DNA of 64,000 bases, taken from NCBI GenBank assembly GCA_037367405.1, contig JAZKJV010002947.1, positions 992,001 through 1,056,000 on the forward strand, read 5' to 3'. Positions 23,545 to 36,128 of this stretch are shown here, in pieces (positions within the stretch are counted from its first letter, which is position 1; every line of letters begins with the position of its first letter). A program made the translations under genes and the position numbers. The notes under the pieces were generated by a model, which had not been told where the DNA came from, made no database searches, and saw nothing but the letters and a program-made list of their open reading frames with translations. This DNA comes from Ottelia alismoides (Eukaryota; Streptophyta; Magnoliopsida; Alismatales; Hydrocharitaceae).

Positions 23545-25229
23545 CTATTCTGAGAAATGGTGGACTGGTTATTATGACGGCGGAGGTGGCTTAAAATTGG
23601 AGGATCGTGCATTGCTTCAGGTGGAGGGTAACATGACTTTTAACAACTGTCGTGAAGCTCTGTATAGTCAGAGGTGGGTCTATAAGAGAGGTACGAGGAT
23701 GCCAGGAGTATTGGCTATGGAGGTGTGTTGTTGGATTGAGCGATGGTTAATGGTGTTGGATGCTAAAAATGGAAGGGGGTGATTGGTGGCGAGGCGACGT
23801 GGGATCTCGACCGTTACTTGGAGGAAGACGATGAAGATGACATGTTGGATCAATCGATCCAATGGTCTTGACAAGGGTGCTTAGGAGGGGCGCAGGTCAG
23901 ATCTAAAGATCTGATTTGGTGGTGGATATGTGGGTGGGCGAGGTGGATGACCATGATGAGAGTAAGGGTTTAATCCAAGGGTGGAGGAGTAAGTGGGAGC
24001 ATGCATTGGAGGAGAAATCTGGGAACGAGATTCGAAGTCTAAGGGGGAACGGGTGACAAGGCAGGTTCTAGGTTGTTGGATGGGTGTCACCCTCCAATGG
24101 TGGTGGTGAAGGTGGGGATGAGTAGAGAGATACGATCAGGGGAGAGATAGAATAGATGGGAGAGAGCGGGAGAGGAGCGGCTAGAATGAAGGTGAGCATG
24201 GGGAGATGGATGACCAAGAGAGAGGTCAGGTGGCGTGCTGAGAAGGACCCATGTTGGCGGAGCATAGGGTACCACATGGCCCAATTAGATTTTTCAGAAA
24301 AGAGAAAAATAAAGGAAATTAGAAAAGAAATAGAAAGAAGTTGAAGTAGCAAAAAGTCAAAACATGAAAGTTGTAGATCTCGAGGAGGTCTACAAGTTTT
24401 GTAAACCAAAAAGTCAAACTAGGTCAAATAAAAATCATACAATTTTGGGAACATTTTTTTATGAATAAAACACTAGATTTTAATGGTTTTGTGATTTTCT
24501 ATCTTTTTTTTCTTTCTAACACCAACAAAAATATCTATAATTTTTAATCTAATTCGTAAGGAGTTTTTAATAGGGAATAAAATAAAGAACAATAAAAAAT
24601 GAAAGAGTTAATTTATTGAAAAAAATACTATTAATTAAAGGAAGATGGTTCATTGTTATTGATGTTGAATTAATGAATATTTAGATGAAGGTGATTATGA
24701 TCCGAGGATTAAAAGGGAGTATAGTGATGATTAATTAGAGATTCATCAGTCGCGTGGCTCAACTAAAGGTGGCCATGCAGCTGACGAGCTCAAAAATTAC
24801 CTTTTTAATCTAATGATAATTATGTTGAATTTGTTCTTGATTTGTAAATAGTTTAATCTACATTAATTCAAAAGCGAGTACCGTGAAATTGGACATCGTA
24901 TTGGAGAGATATCAATATTTACGGTTTTTAACATGAAATTAAGGTTTGGGATTGTTTTAAACATGTACGAGTTGGTATTTTTTAGGATTTTTCATGGATT
25001 AAGGTTAGTGAAGTCAGTTTCATGTCAATTGGAGTTAGCATGAATTGATTAAAAATGCATGAAACTAAAAATATGCAGATGTATATGAATGCAAAAATGG
25101 GTGCTAATTTATGCAAATTATTTACAATTGCATAAATGTTAATGTTTGGATATTAACAGACGAATGCATCTAATTTCTCGAGATGAAGCTTTCTTTTCAT
25201 CTAATTAGAGTAATGAAACACATTCATCA
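23545..25229 (-). repeat. G3 3' LTR (gypsy, truncated by copia)
   Basis: Read on the minus strand it begins TGATGAATGTGTTTCATTA at 25229, immediately after a polypurine tract (25230-25240). It continues through an AT-rich U3 with a GTAGACC...GAGATCTACAACTTTCATG block (24360-24400) like that in the solo LTR at about 39270, then a GC-richer leader. The U5 end is missing where the copia LTR begins. No genes. Confidence 0.65.
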
Positions 25230-25248
25230 ACCCCCTATACCTAAACCT
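25230..25248 (-). other. G3 polypurine tract
   Basis: On the minus strand, TTTAGGTATAGGGGGT runs into the LTR start TGATGAATG. It is the same TAxGTATAGGGGG form as in E2. Confidence 0.7.
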
Positions 25249-26230
25249 TACTCATCCCTGAGCAACTAAAAATGAAGACATGACCTTTGGATTAATAGTT
25301 TAACATAACTTCTGTGAGAATTAGGGTTTCAAAATCAACATCCTCTAATTCTACACATCATTGTAGCATTTTCGGCTCAAAAGTTATCTTAGATCAATCC
25401 TTTTCCTAAAGAATACCCCTTGAGCATTGAACAAGTGTCTCATGTGTGTGAAGGGTGTTAGCTCTTCCCATTTGAAATGTCGGACTACCACGCAAAGCTC
25501 TCCTCCATAAACTCGTCCTCAGGGAGTCAAGTATTTTCTTCTAAGTTCGTGTACGTGCTAGTTCATAATGGATGTGGGGGAAGAAGTTTTTAGGAGAATT
25601 GAGTAAACAACTGGAGTGTTGACCGATGTAGTCATATCTCCTATGAAGGTCGGTCAGTGTAACCAAGTCCCCACTTAGTTATGTTGGCTTTCTGAAGCTT
25701 GGACCTTTGTGTTCAATGATGTACTTTTGGTATGGCTTCTTTTTGGTGTGGATTTTGGTTGCTCTGCATGGAGATTTTTATGCCTCGACAGATATAGAAT
25801 ATTTTTTCCGCCCATGTTTCAGGGTCTTGGAAAAATTGTGCTAGCAGTCCATTCCTCATCTAAAGTTATTTCAACACGTACTCATGTCGTTAGATGTGCA
25901 CACTACCACAAAATAGATTCGTACAGTCTTCCAACATCCTGTCTGAGTTGAGCTAAGTGCATAATGATAGAGTGCAGATTGATTCCCTATTAAAAAGTCG
26001 TACTCAAAACTAGGCGACCATGTTAGACAGTAAGAATCGAGGTTTGTACACTGTCATGCGGAACTTGGAGAATTAAGTCCAAGATCTAAAGTTTCTAAAA
26101 TCCGTTTTATCATTGAAGTTCCTCTAAAAATTAAGTGTATTAAGGCCAACTCAAGACCACTCTCGATTTATGTTCACAACTCGATTCAGAACCCAAGGTT
26201 TTTCACCAACGTAGAGGCATGAAATGCAGA
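25249..26230 (-). other. G3 internal 3' spacer
   Basis: No gene recognised. It shows short matches to the E2 spacer (for example GAGTTGAGCTAAGTG near 25950 against GAGTTGAGCCAAGTG near 44560, and AATTAAGTCC in both), which supports assigning it to a related minus-strand gypsy element. The right boundary with the copia fragment is approximate. Confidence 0.45.
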
Positions 26231-29137
26231 ATGAAGTGGAGATGCATGGATAATTCTTGTGTGCCCAAGATGAACCATTCCTACAATAAATGTTATTGTA
26301 ATCTGTGATATATCAATAAAGTTACTGATTTTTTTTCACTCCTTGTCTGAGATTAAATGAATGAATGCACTACAAGGTTCCTTTGTGCATTTAAGGCTAT
26401 GTACCAAAGCCATCTTAATGATCATACAATTGTTAATTCAATCGTTGAATCATAGAGTTTGGTGCTTGGATGATATCTAAAGAGTTAGATAGAGTATTCA
26501 TCAAGCACCGTCAAATGATTGTTAAGAGATAATCTCCAATATGGGAAGGAGATGGCAATCCTTCTCTAAAGTCTAATATCTGACTGGACTCTTGATGCAG
26601 GTCATCTGCACAGGAGTAGAGATTCGGAGGTGTCAGCTAAGTTAGGTCAAAGAGTTGACTTAATGAGATCGGGATAACCAAGACCTGTGTTGTATACTGT
26701 CACAATATAGGCATGCATCCTCTGACCGGAGACAGATGTATTACTATATATGTTTCAATACATTTGGCAAATCGATATGTTGATGATCTAGTCAAGATCT
26801 ATACACTGTCAAGCTGGTGTGCATATGTGGGCATGTGAGTAATATGATCTCTCGAAGGGATCATACATGTTCACTACTGAACCGGAAGACATGAGCTCAC
26901 TCACGAGGTATTGGGACCGATCAAATTCCATGTGTGGTTGTCTTGCTTTGAAGCATGACAAGAATTCATATATATGATATATGCTTTTGGAAAGCATATG
27001 ATCGATATCAACTCATAATGACCGAATGAGAATCTTAATGATAAAGCCTTGAAGAAGACAGTCTAAAAGTGATATAAAATTTCAGGTTTATTCTAGGTCT
27101 TTCATTATACAAGATGTACGGGTATTAGGAATACTCTAGGGTGATGTGTTCATAAACAATTGTATAACAATGATGCTTCCATTATGAGGGAATGATGAAA
27201 TAGGTTTGGATTTTGGTGACTTCTCTCAGTAGAGAAGTGATCGAATCTTAGTCTTAAAGTTGGACATTAATCGGAATACGATTCTAATGCAATGAGAAGA
27301 TTAGATTTATTATTTTGATTTAGTCAAACAACTATGAGAGGTCCCTGAGATATGGATTTGAGATGTGATATCAACATCCAAGTCACTATTACAATCGGCA
27401 TGCCCTTATCTCCAAGAATTCGCAGAGAAAATGCATTATTCGTGAAAGAGTTCGAGAATAATTCCATTATTGAATAATGTATCCAAACATTGCGAAATTG
27501 ATAGGTAAATGTGACTTAATTATCAACAATAATATGAACATGATTCATATTATTTAGAACATGATAATGGAGATCTAAGATAATTAAATATGATTTAATT
27601 ATCAAGAATATAGATAATGTGGATAGCATTATCTATATTAATCATATATATTATAAATATGATTTGTAATATATTAGAAAGAGTTAATTATAAATATTAT
27701 TTATGAATTAATTATTAATATGAATTTGATTCACATTAGACAACTAATTGAAAATACAATTTACATTTTAGTTTGAATGTGTGAATATGATCCACATTAT
27801 TTAACGGCATGACTGCAATATTCACATAATTAATTTGGAATTGTTTTTGTGAACTACTTTGTAACAAAAGTTGTTGCAAATAAATGAATGATTATGTGAG
27901 ATATTAAATCTCACATAATTGGGAGGAGAAACCAACTTCCGAAAATGGAGGTTGGACAACCACCCTTGATTATTTCAAGGTGATCGTCATCTTCATATAT
28001 GGAAGGTGGCTACATCTTCCTAATCCTTCTATGTTGATTGATTTAGTCAAATTAACATATATTGTTGATACCGTAATATATTTATTTGATTTAAATTAAT
28101 TATTGTAGCACTTTCATGCAACAAAATCGTGGCCATTAAATATAAACACAAATCAATCTCAACCATTAATTTTGTGTTGCACATGGATTGTGTTCCCTGG
28201 ACTTCCAAAAAAACTATAAAAGAAGAGGATGCCCTAGATCTTCCTTTACAACACAACACCAAGAGAACTCTCTCTCTCATTCTCATCACGTGCCCCATCT
28301 CTCTCTCTCTCTCTTACGTGTGGTCGTCCACCATTTGTGCTAAAGAGAGTCACAATCATCACTACTTCATTATGTTGCCGCTTTGACTGCTTAGGGGAAG
28401 GGGGAAAGGTCAACCTCCGATAAGCAAGGTGTGAGGGTTGATAGAAGCAGTTGGATAGCTGTGGAGGATTTCCCCTTGTCATTGTTTTGTTAAGGAAAAC
28501 AAGCAAGCAAGTCTAAAGCAATGATAGGAGGTTTTTAGGGAAAGTTAAGCTACTTCACAAGCCAATAACCTTCTCGTCCCTTTCGAAAAAGCAATCCAGC
28601 ATGGTTAGAGTCTAGAAAGTAAGGGTATTTTCTTATCTGATTATCGCTTTCCTGGTGGACTAGATTAAAAGGTCGTTGAAGGAAAAAATAGGGGTGTGGT
28701 GTGAGATGTGTGAAGGAGATGTTTTCATTTCACCATGTGGATATCTATCTTCCTCGGTGCTCATAGCACACGAGAAGACCCTGAATTTCGTGAGACAGAA
28801 TCAGTATATTCATTGCTTAGATCTTTATCTTGGATTGCGAGAAGCATGCGTCTCATCAACGCGCTCGTAAGCATCTCCTCCACCGAGTAGAACTTGAGAC
28901 GGGCAATCTCTTCCTTTAGATACAACGATCATAACCAAGCTTCAACAGGTATTATTATATTTTTTGTGTTTATGATGAAATGATTCAAGAAGTGTTCTCA
29001 AATCATGTGGTTTCATCTCTTTCAAATTTTTAAATTCCACTACCCCGAGCAACTAGTATGACTAGTCATTCCCGGTCGCATTGGATGTGATCTTCATGCT
29101 TCCATGATGCATTTAAGGCTTTTTCCCATAGCCTTCA
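26231..29137 (+). mobile_element. C2: partial copia copy (internal 3' end plus 3' LTR)
   Basis: 26560-27146 matches the 3' internal end of C1, with the phrase AATATGATCTCTC-AAGGGATCATACATGTTCA shared in pieces (26850-26880). 27147-29137 is a third copy of the same LTR. The 5' LTR and most internal sequence are missing. The fragment interrupts G3. The left edge could be anywhere between about 26200 and 26340. Confidence 0.75.
27147..29137 (+). repeat. C2 3' LTR with internal insertion
   Basis: Begins TGTTCATAAACA and ends AGCCTTCA. It is about 300 bp longer than the two C1 LTRs because of extra sequence at roughly 28381-28700 that has no counterpart in them. TATA box at 28215-28221. Confidence 0.8.
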
Positions 29138-29530
29138 ACATGGAGTATAAAAGAAATTTTGTGGATTTTTTTAATTTAGAATTTTTTATTATTTTTTATA
29201 TCTCTTTCTTTTTTAAGAGTTTTACAAGAATTACCCATACCCTTGTTATTTTTATATATGACGCCACATAGTACAATGGAATGCGGAGTATGTACAAGAA
29301 TTCAACTCTCCCCCTACCATACTTAGCATATGCTAAGAATAAAATGATGCAAAGAGGAAATGAGAGAGGAATAGAAGCTGATCACCCCTCTATACTTAGG
29401 CTCTTGGTCGTGCTAAGTATAGAAAAGAACAAAAATGGGGTGGTTAAGGGAAGGATGAGAGAAGATGAATATAAGCTGGGTGGGCATCGGTCCCCCATAC
29501 TTAGAAATTAGCTAAAGTATAAATGAAGTA
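29138..29530 (-). repeat. G3 array of three PPT-like dyads
   Basis: Three inverted repeats follow runs of C: the perfect palindrome CTTAGCATATGCTAAG (29322-29337), CTATACTTAG with CTAAGTATAG (29390-29422), and ATACTTAG with CTAAAGTAT (29497-29520). On the element's sense (minus) strand each ends in a TAAGTATxGGGG-like tract. A similar array is in E2 at 46182-46534. The rest of the stretch is AT-rich without genes. Confidence 0.65.
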
Positions 29531-30230
29531 CATAGGGAATCGATGGGATCAACAGAGAATGTACAGAGTTCAAGGAGGTTTTCGACAAACCTTCTTGCAA
29601 GCATGCAGTGGGAAGGGAAATGAAGAACATGATGTAAAAGATTCTCAGCCATCGTTAAAGTCATCATCATGATAGTAGTGTTCGGTGGAGGCTCTCCAAC
29701 TAAGTCTTCTTCGTGGCTGCTCTCTCACTTGGTTAATCGACTCTACCTCAGACGATGAGTACTATGATAAAGTGATATCCATCAGATCATATCTAATCAC
29801 CTCGATTCGTGTAATATACCCCAGTGTGGAGTCCTCTGAATAATTAATGTCTATGGTGATGTACCTAGTCGGTTTGCTAGAAACTGAAGCACGGAGAGGA
29901 GGAGGATCAGGGTGCCTATTCTGTTCACTAGCAATAACACTCGAGGATGTGGCCTTCTAGGTAGAGTCTGTGAGGTGATGTCCATAGGTTCCTCATTAGA
30001 TTAATCTCCATTTATATCATATACCTCTTTTAAGTTCAGTACATGCTTCGTGTATATGATGGTGCTCAGAGTTGGTTTTGGCATTGTCGGCTCAGGTATC
30101 AGATCACAATAATGACCAAGGAAGTCTGAAATGACGGTGTCCTGGTTCGATGAATGGATGCGTCTAAGTTGAATTCATTCACCTCAATGGAAACCCGGGT
30201 AACCTCGACAATCGGATCTTTAGTTGTCTC
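29531..30230 (-). other. G3 polyprotein remnant downstream of protease, unreadable
   Basis: No reverse transcriptase, RNase H or integrase motifs can be read here. In an intact element about 4 kb of pol would separate the protease from the PPT-like array, so most of pol is deleted. Confidence 0.5.
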
Positions 30231-30851
30231 TCATAGGGATGTGTATATGGTTTGTGGAGTGGTATGTTCTTGTGAAGGGTCTGTCTGGGCGGTTTCCTCT
30301 CTGTCACGACTATCAATTTCATATTCGATTGTCTTAGGGTAGGTTGTGTAATCCAGATTTTGGACAGTTTGGTTTAAGATTGGGAATTTTATGTCACGAG
30401 TCTCACAATCAATAGTTGCTCTAACGGAGGCTAAGAATGACTTTCCCAAAATAATGGGAAACTCGGGTAACTTTCCTTGGTGCTCAAAGTTTGAGACAAT
30501 GAAGTCCACTCTGTGTTTGACACTTTGGAAGTTCATGACGACAGAAACAATTCCTCTCGGCCTTTTGGTGGATCGGTCTGGAAGTTGAATGACCACTCTA
30601 GTCATCTTGAGCGGTCCGATTTCGAGTCGGTCAAACACGGACTTTAGAAGGATGTTCATGGTCGAGTTGTCGTATATCCAAACATGAGTGAACTTGGTAT
30701 TCTGAATTTCACAAGAAACCCTAGTCAACCATTTGAATATGTGGATTTTTCTTTTCTTAGTCATCACCATTGAACTGGCCACGGTGATTAAATGAAACTC
30801 AGTTCGAGATCTTTTCTTGCCTGCCTTCTTAAGTGATGATCGACTCTTCAT
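30231..30851 (-). pseudogene. G3 aspartic protease-like ORF, 206 aa
   Basis: The longest open frame in the window. It has a basic N-terminus (MKSRSSLKKAGKKRSR), then the gypsy protease fold: WIYDNSTMNILLKSVFDRL (residues 58-76) where D-S/T-G is expected, LPDRSTKRPRGIVSVVMNF (90-108), HRVDFIVSNFE and FPIILGKSFLASVRATIDCE. The active-site triad reads Asp-Asn-Ser (61-63); the glycine essential for the psi loop is gone, so catalysis is unlikely. The ATG at 30851 is real, but the protein is a polyprotein fragment rather than a gene. Openness over 206 codons is probably chance survival. Confidence 0.75.
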
Positions 30852-31956
30852 AAATCTCTAAGGATTAGCTCTAGGATTGGACTTTTGCAAAATACTTCCA
30901 TTTCGGTGTTGTCATTTTTTTATTTCTTTTTCTTTTCAAATTTTTTTGGTATTTTTATTAAAGTCAGTGGACTAGACAAATGCATGTGGTGTTTGTATCT
31001 GAAAATTGGTCTCGGGTTCGCTTTATGATATCCTTACTTATCCTTGGTTGTTCAACAAATTTTTAACCATTTGGATGACATCATCAAGTTTTCCAGTCAA
31101 TGAATCAGGTAAAATAAGGGGATTGTATTAATTTGATTATCACTTGAATTTGAGTGGACAATTAATTACATCTAAATGGAATTCCAATTTCCCACAAAAA
31201 AACCTAGATGAGTGAGAACTGAAGAAGAGTCAAAAAAGTTGTGCAACGAGAAAAATGATGATGAGTGTAAAGTCAGAGATACTTACAATGCTTCTTCGCA
31301 ATCTCTGTGCAGGATGCTAAATAGAATTTAATTTTCTCTAATAGATATTTCTAATGCATGCATGGAAAACCGCACCTAAAACATGAATTTCTATTAACGA
31401 GTGCCAAAACAAATTAATTTGGCTAAGAAAAATCCGATATTGTGCATCTAATTAATATGAAAGTGTGGGCCAAATCCTACAAGCATAGAAATAAACCTAG
31501 TATCTCTAATAGATGTGGTGTAATCCTAGAACTGCGTCAATCACCACAAAAAATATGGTCTAATAGGTCGAGTGTCCAATCCAGGTACAACCGTGAGTCT
31601 TTAGATGATTGTGGGAAATAGGAAATTATTACAAATTAATTAAAAGAATAAAAAATAAAACACTCTCTCTCCAAAATAAAATAAACATTTCTCTATGCCT
31701 TCTCAACAAGCTCAGTCCATAGAATCGCCCGCCTCTGTTCACTTCGAATTGCGTTGGCTTCTGAGAAAGCCGCTCCAAGTACACCGTGTGCATCATACGA
31801 AACATAAGAGATCAAATATTAGAGAAATGTTCACAATAAGATATACAAATTAATAAAAATATCGATAAATAAATACAAGAAAATTAGGTGTTAGACTACT
31901 TGGAGATGGAAAACAAAAAATCTAAATTATTTAAAAAAGTAACCATAAATTGTATA
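30852..31956 (-). other. G3 5' internal region, no gene recognised
   Basis: AT-rich. Expected to hold leader and gag of G3, but no gag motif or frame of useful length is seen. Confidence 0.45.
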
Positions 31957-31973
31957 CGTCCTCGACAACAGCA
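31957..31973 (-). other. G3 primer-binding site (tRNA-Asp type, decayed)
   Basis: On the minus strand TGCTGTTGTCGAGGACG follows the LTR end ATCA. Its GCTGTTGTCGAGGACG part matches GCCGTTGCCGGGGACG of the tRNA-Asp complement at 13 of 16 positions, all three changes being C-to-T or G-to-A. The first bases of the site appear deleted. Confidence 0.6.
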
Positions 31974-33230
31974 TGATTTGATGACCAAAATGTAATAAAT
32001 AAATAAAATCATGCAGATTGGACCCTTGGAGAGATAGATCTTGCAATTTTCTAAAATTGTTTGGGCCTCTTGTGATATTTACTCTTAGTAGGGGTATTTG
32101 TGTAATTTCTAGAAGTTATGCATGCTTCATTGCAATTTATCCAATACCAACACGTTGTGCATATGATCGGGACCTCCTCGTAATTCTAGGAAGATAGAGG
32201 GGTTGGGACGCAATTTACCCCAGCTATACATGTAAGGCAAGTGAGATGACATGTTCGATTGGTTGTTTGGCGACCCCCCTTCACATGGCATCTTATCCTT
32301 GCTTTGAGTTTCCCTGAGGCACGAGGATCAGAGGCAAGGTTTAGGGATGATTGCAGTCATCAGATGTTGTCAATATGATGCCATTGATTTGGGGGCAACT
32401 GGTCAACTAAGATTAATTGAGTTCTTGATCCAAGGGTCTATGTTGCTCCGACTTCAGGGTATCTTCGGCTGCGATTGTTGATGGGCGCTTCCTCCGATGG
32501 CCTGCTCGAAGGTCAACGAGTAATGGTGGTGGCAGGTGGCTATGAGATAGAAGGGAATATGGTGAGGATACTAAAATTGATATGGAATTCGTCAGAGATG
32601 GTAGAGATTGTGTAAAAATGGAGAGAAGATAAGAAGAGAATAAGTGTTGCAAAGAAGATGCATACAGAGATGGAGCTGGTGATGTGTGGTGTAAGGGCCT
32701 AGGTGTTTGGAGGAACTAAGGCCCGGTATGGTCCTTTCTTTGAGGAGTTAGCAGAGATGCTCTGAAGCTCATCTGCCTTAAGACCGAGCAGGAGTACGGT
32801 GGATGTCCACCGTGGATCACGCCTACAAGAGTTCTTCACCTGGAAGACCTGGGCTCCTATAACAAGCCCAATGTCTTCGGCTCACTCTCTGTTCCTTGAT
32901 TGAGATGATAATGGTATATATTAGTGGATCTAAGCGAATAAGAGATGGTCGAAGGTCAGCCATGGGTTTTATAGGGAGAGGAGGATTGGATTCTTCATGA
33001 TTAGGATTGAAGGGGGTTTGGGATTAGGTCGTTAGGGTATGGTTAGAGTTTTAGTCATTGGGAGAGAAGAGATCAAGATGGTTAGATGGGATTAGTATAG
33101 AGGAGAATGATCGGAGGAGATAGAATAGCTTAGGGGGAGAGGGATTCCGGTGATGGGTGACCAGAGGTTTGTGGATAAAGGGATACGTATAAAGCCTTAA
33201 ACTAGGCCCCTTTCGGATCCGTCTTGTCAA
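31974..33230 (-). repeat. G3 5' LTR, partial
   Basis: It starts next to the PBS (plus-strand TGATTTGATGACC) and shows the same order of parts as the E2 LTRs on the minus strand: a short U5 with a GGGGTATTTGTGTAATTTC-type stretch, a leader with GC-rich blocks, and a TATA-like CCTATAAAACCC near 32965-32975. It is interrupted at 33231 by another LTR. Whether it belongs to the same insertion as the 3' LTR at 23545-25229 is inferred from position only. Confidence 0.5.
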
Positions 33231-33653
33231 GAGGAAACCAATGAAATTTGTTTCGTGTGAATAAAATTTTGTTTCGAATTGTTATTGTTTTTGGAAGAAA
33301 GAGAAGGAGGTCTAAGATGTCATTAAACCTTAATAACTTTCGTTAAAATTGATTTGTCATGATTAAGGAAACTAATGATTGAGAACCGCTAATGACCATT
33401 AACAAACACTAATCAAAGGTCCGCAGAAGTTAATTACGAGTCATGAAAGTTAAATCGGGATTAGTGAAAGCTAATCGTGATTAACATTAATTAAGCATCA
33501 TTAGCGAATCTAGAAGCTTTTAAAAAATTCTATTTAAGCATTAAGTTTTGGATAAGCTTTGGTCAAAAACCATGGGCCATAACCATGGGCCACTAACTAC
33601 AATTAAGGGTTAAACCATGGTTTACTAACCATGGTTAGTAGTTTTCCGAAGCC

Positions 33654-33662
33654 TATAAATAG
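33654..33662 (+). promoter_or_regulatory. TATA box of the candidate chromovirus LTR
   Basis: TATAAATAG, a canonical plant TATA element, followed by a transition from AT-rich to GC-rich sequence. Confidence 0.55.
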
Positions 33663-33892
33663 CCTCCCTACCTATTCATTCTTTACGATTTCCACTACCA
33701 CCACTACCTCGAGGGCTAGTTGAGATGTCAGGAGGAGGAGAGGGAGGCGAGGAAGGAGGGCTAGCGAAGCGCTATCAGGAGGATGAGGAGGGGAAGAATG
33801 GTATGATCCTCTCCTAGGAGGTAAGTAGTTCTAACTTGAGCTAGGTTCTTGATTCATCTTCCTTACCGATATGTTTTGCGTTGTAGTTCAAG

Positions 33893-34220
33893 GATAGATC
33901 TATGTAACACCCTACTTAGGTGCGGGTGGCTATGCACGTTAGTGAACCTTGTGATTCTTCACATGCTTCACTCATCTAGATGCATGATGTCTACCGGTTT
34001 TTCATCGCTTGTAGTTCTATTATATTATTTCAATTTTGCTTTTATAGTTGTTTGATGGATAAATATGTGTACAACCCTACTTAGGTGCAGACGACTATGT
34101 ACGTTAGTGAATCCTATGATTCGTCACATGCTTCACTCACTTAAGACGCGCGGTGTTTACCAATTTTCCATTGTTTGCAGTTCGATATATTCTTTCGGTC
34201 TTATTGTTGTTTTCCTCTCA
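33893..34220 (+). repeat. 165-bp tandem duplication
   Basis: Two diverged units of about 165 bp. CCCTACTTAGG starts at 33910 and again at 34075, and CACATGCTTCACTCA recurs at the same offset. Lies in the U5 part of the candidate chromovirus LTR. Confidence 0.8.
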
Positions 34221-34814
34221 GTGATTTTATAGATGGTACCCTTTCCATTTTCTTTTGAAATATTTCCCAATACAAGGATAAATTCTGTCAAAATTTCCAT
34301 AGATATATGTCCCAATATAAGGGGAAACTCTGCCGAAAGTTTCGTAGAAATATTCGTATAATGGGGAAGCTCTGCTGAAATTACGAGAGAAAATATGTTC
34401 TTTACGTTCTTCATTCATTCTTCGCATTCTCTGTATTCTTCGTTCATTTTTCACGTTCTTGGAATGTTCTAAATGTTCTTGATACGAAAATGGAATTCGA
34501 TCATTTCATGAGCCGTAAATCATCCTTTCTGAAAATGAATCACGATAAAGCATTGCATACATAAGAAAGATAGCTCGATTTGGTAATGAAATACTACATT
34601 TTGTTGTTGGGTTTTCATACAAGATTGTCGAAATTCATGATTTTATGATCTTTTCTATGAATATCCCTAATCTGACTATTTTGAGAAAATATGAAAAGTC
34701 ACTTTATAATCCCAATAAAATAACATCTAAGTATTGAATTGATGTAGTGGCTTGGAAAGTTAAGGTTTGAGAGTTAAAATAAGTATAAATATGAGTATAA
34801 ATACATATGAATCA

Positions 34815-34830
34815 ATATATATATATATAT
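34815..34830 (+). repeat. AT dinucleotide microsatellite
   Basis: A run of (TA)n, about eight units. Confidence 0.9.
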
Positions 34831-36128
34831 GAAAGTATATACTCAATGTTGATGAATATGTAAATCGAAGCCTTGATGGAGGAATTACATCATGGGAATT
34901 GATGTATATTGAAATAGATCCTGAAAAGGATCATGTGTTACGTTAAGAATGACTTGTTCCCGTATAAAACATCTATCATTTCCTTTACATTCAACCCTTT
35001 ATTAGATAGACGTGAATCGTTGACGGATTCTCCGGAATCCCCTTATTATCCGCCGAACCTACTTAGGTTGACTTGAGATTCTAGCGCAGATGTAATAGAT
35101 TAGTCATTTCCGTAACGTCATGACTAGCCGACCGGTGAAGTAAGGAGTAGATACTATAGGTCGAGCACGCAACCTGTAGATTTTTTGGAAGAACATCCAT
35201 ATTGGTAGGCCATACCTAGGTAGTACATGGTTTTCCTGTTATGATAAGTACGAAAGAAATGAATGACTCGCAACGCGTTGTACTCGACTGCCATTAGATT
35301 ATTGACTGACTAAAGATGTGGACGTGCCATAAGGAGGCATAGGTGGTTGGATAGCAGCTGGGTCACAATAACATGTATTTAAAGCATCTAGTATATGTAA
35401 CTAAAGGTTAGCCTATGGTTTTAAGATATCAAGTCCTCGAGGATGGTGCGGTTCTTTGTTTGTCAGGCTAAGGGTTTGAAACCCTGGATAATAAAAGAAA
35501 AGGAAACTATCGGGATAGTATTTTAGGATTGGTTGAGGCGACGTGCGACAACATAATCTTAGTAGATCAATGCAATCTCCAATCCTGAAGTGTCCACGAC
35601 TTCGGAGTCCATTAGTGGTGAGATAAATTTTCTAAACTAATCCCTAATGTGTAATATAAGGAATAGGACTTAAACTAACGAGAAGAAATGGAACTTTATG
35701 ATATAATAAGTTTTTCCAAACTACACTACTTGTTTATTTTTCTCTTCTTCGTTACTTAGCACTCACTAATATTCATCCTATAATTTCTTGAAACCCAACT
35801 GGTACCGGTGGGACATCGTAAGGACTTTGATAATCTATATAGCTAACAATAGTAGCATCTAGCCAGCCATACTATCATTACTCTATAAGGTAGTTCATAA
35901 TATTTTTGTAAAATTTCTTTCCAACTCGTCTACATGTAAATAGTTATAGTGGGACAATGTACTGTGTAAACTTTATTTTGTGAATGAAAAATGATGAATT
36001 ATTTCCTTCTTAATATTTTTAATTACAGTATGTTTCTTAATGTTAGTTATGATGACTAAATATATTTTTGATGAGTGACCATATCCGGATATGAGAGGAT
36101 CCGACGATCCGGAATTGGGGTTGTGACA

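Larger units (their letters stand above)
33231..36128 (+). repeat. Candidate solo LTR of a chromovirus (Tekay/Del-like)
   Basis: It begins TGTCAAGAGG and ends GGGGTTGTGACA, so the ends form TGTCA...TGACA. A TATA box (TATAAATAG) at 33654-33662 is followed by a GC-richer leader, as in a plus-strand LTR. The GTTGTGACA end is common in Tekay/Del chromovirus LTRs. It contains a 165-bp tandem duplication and an AT microsatellite. No internal domain follows and no matching 5-bp duplication was found (CGTCT against ATAGG), so the left boundary is uncertain. Confidence 0.45.
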
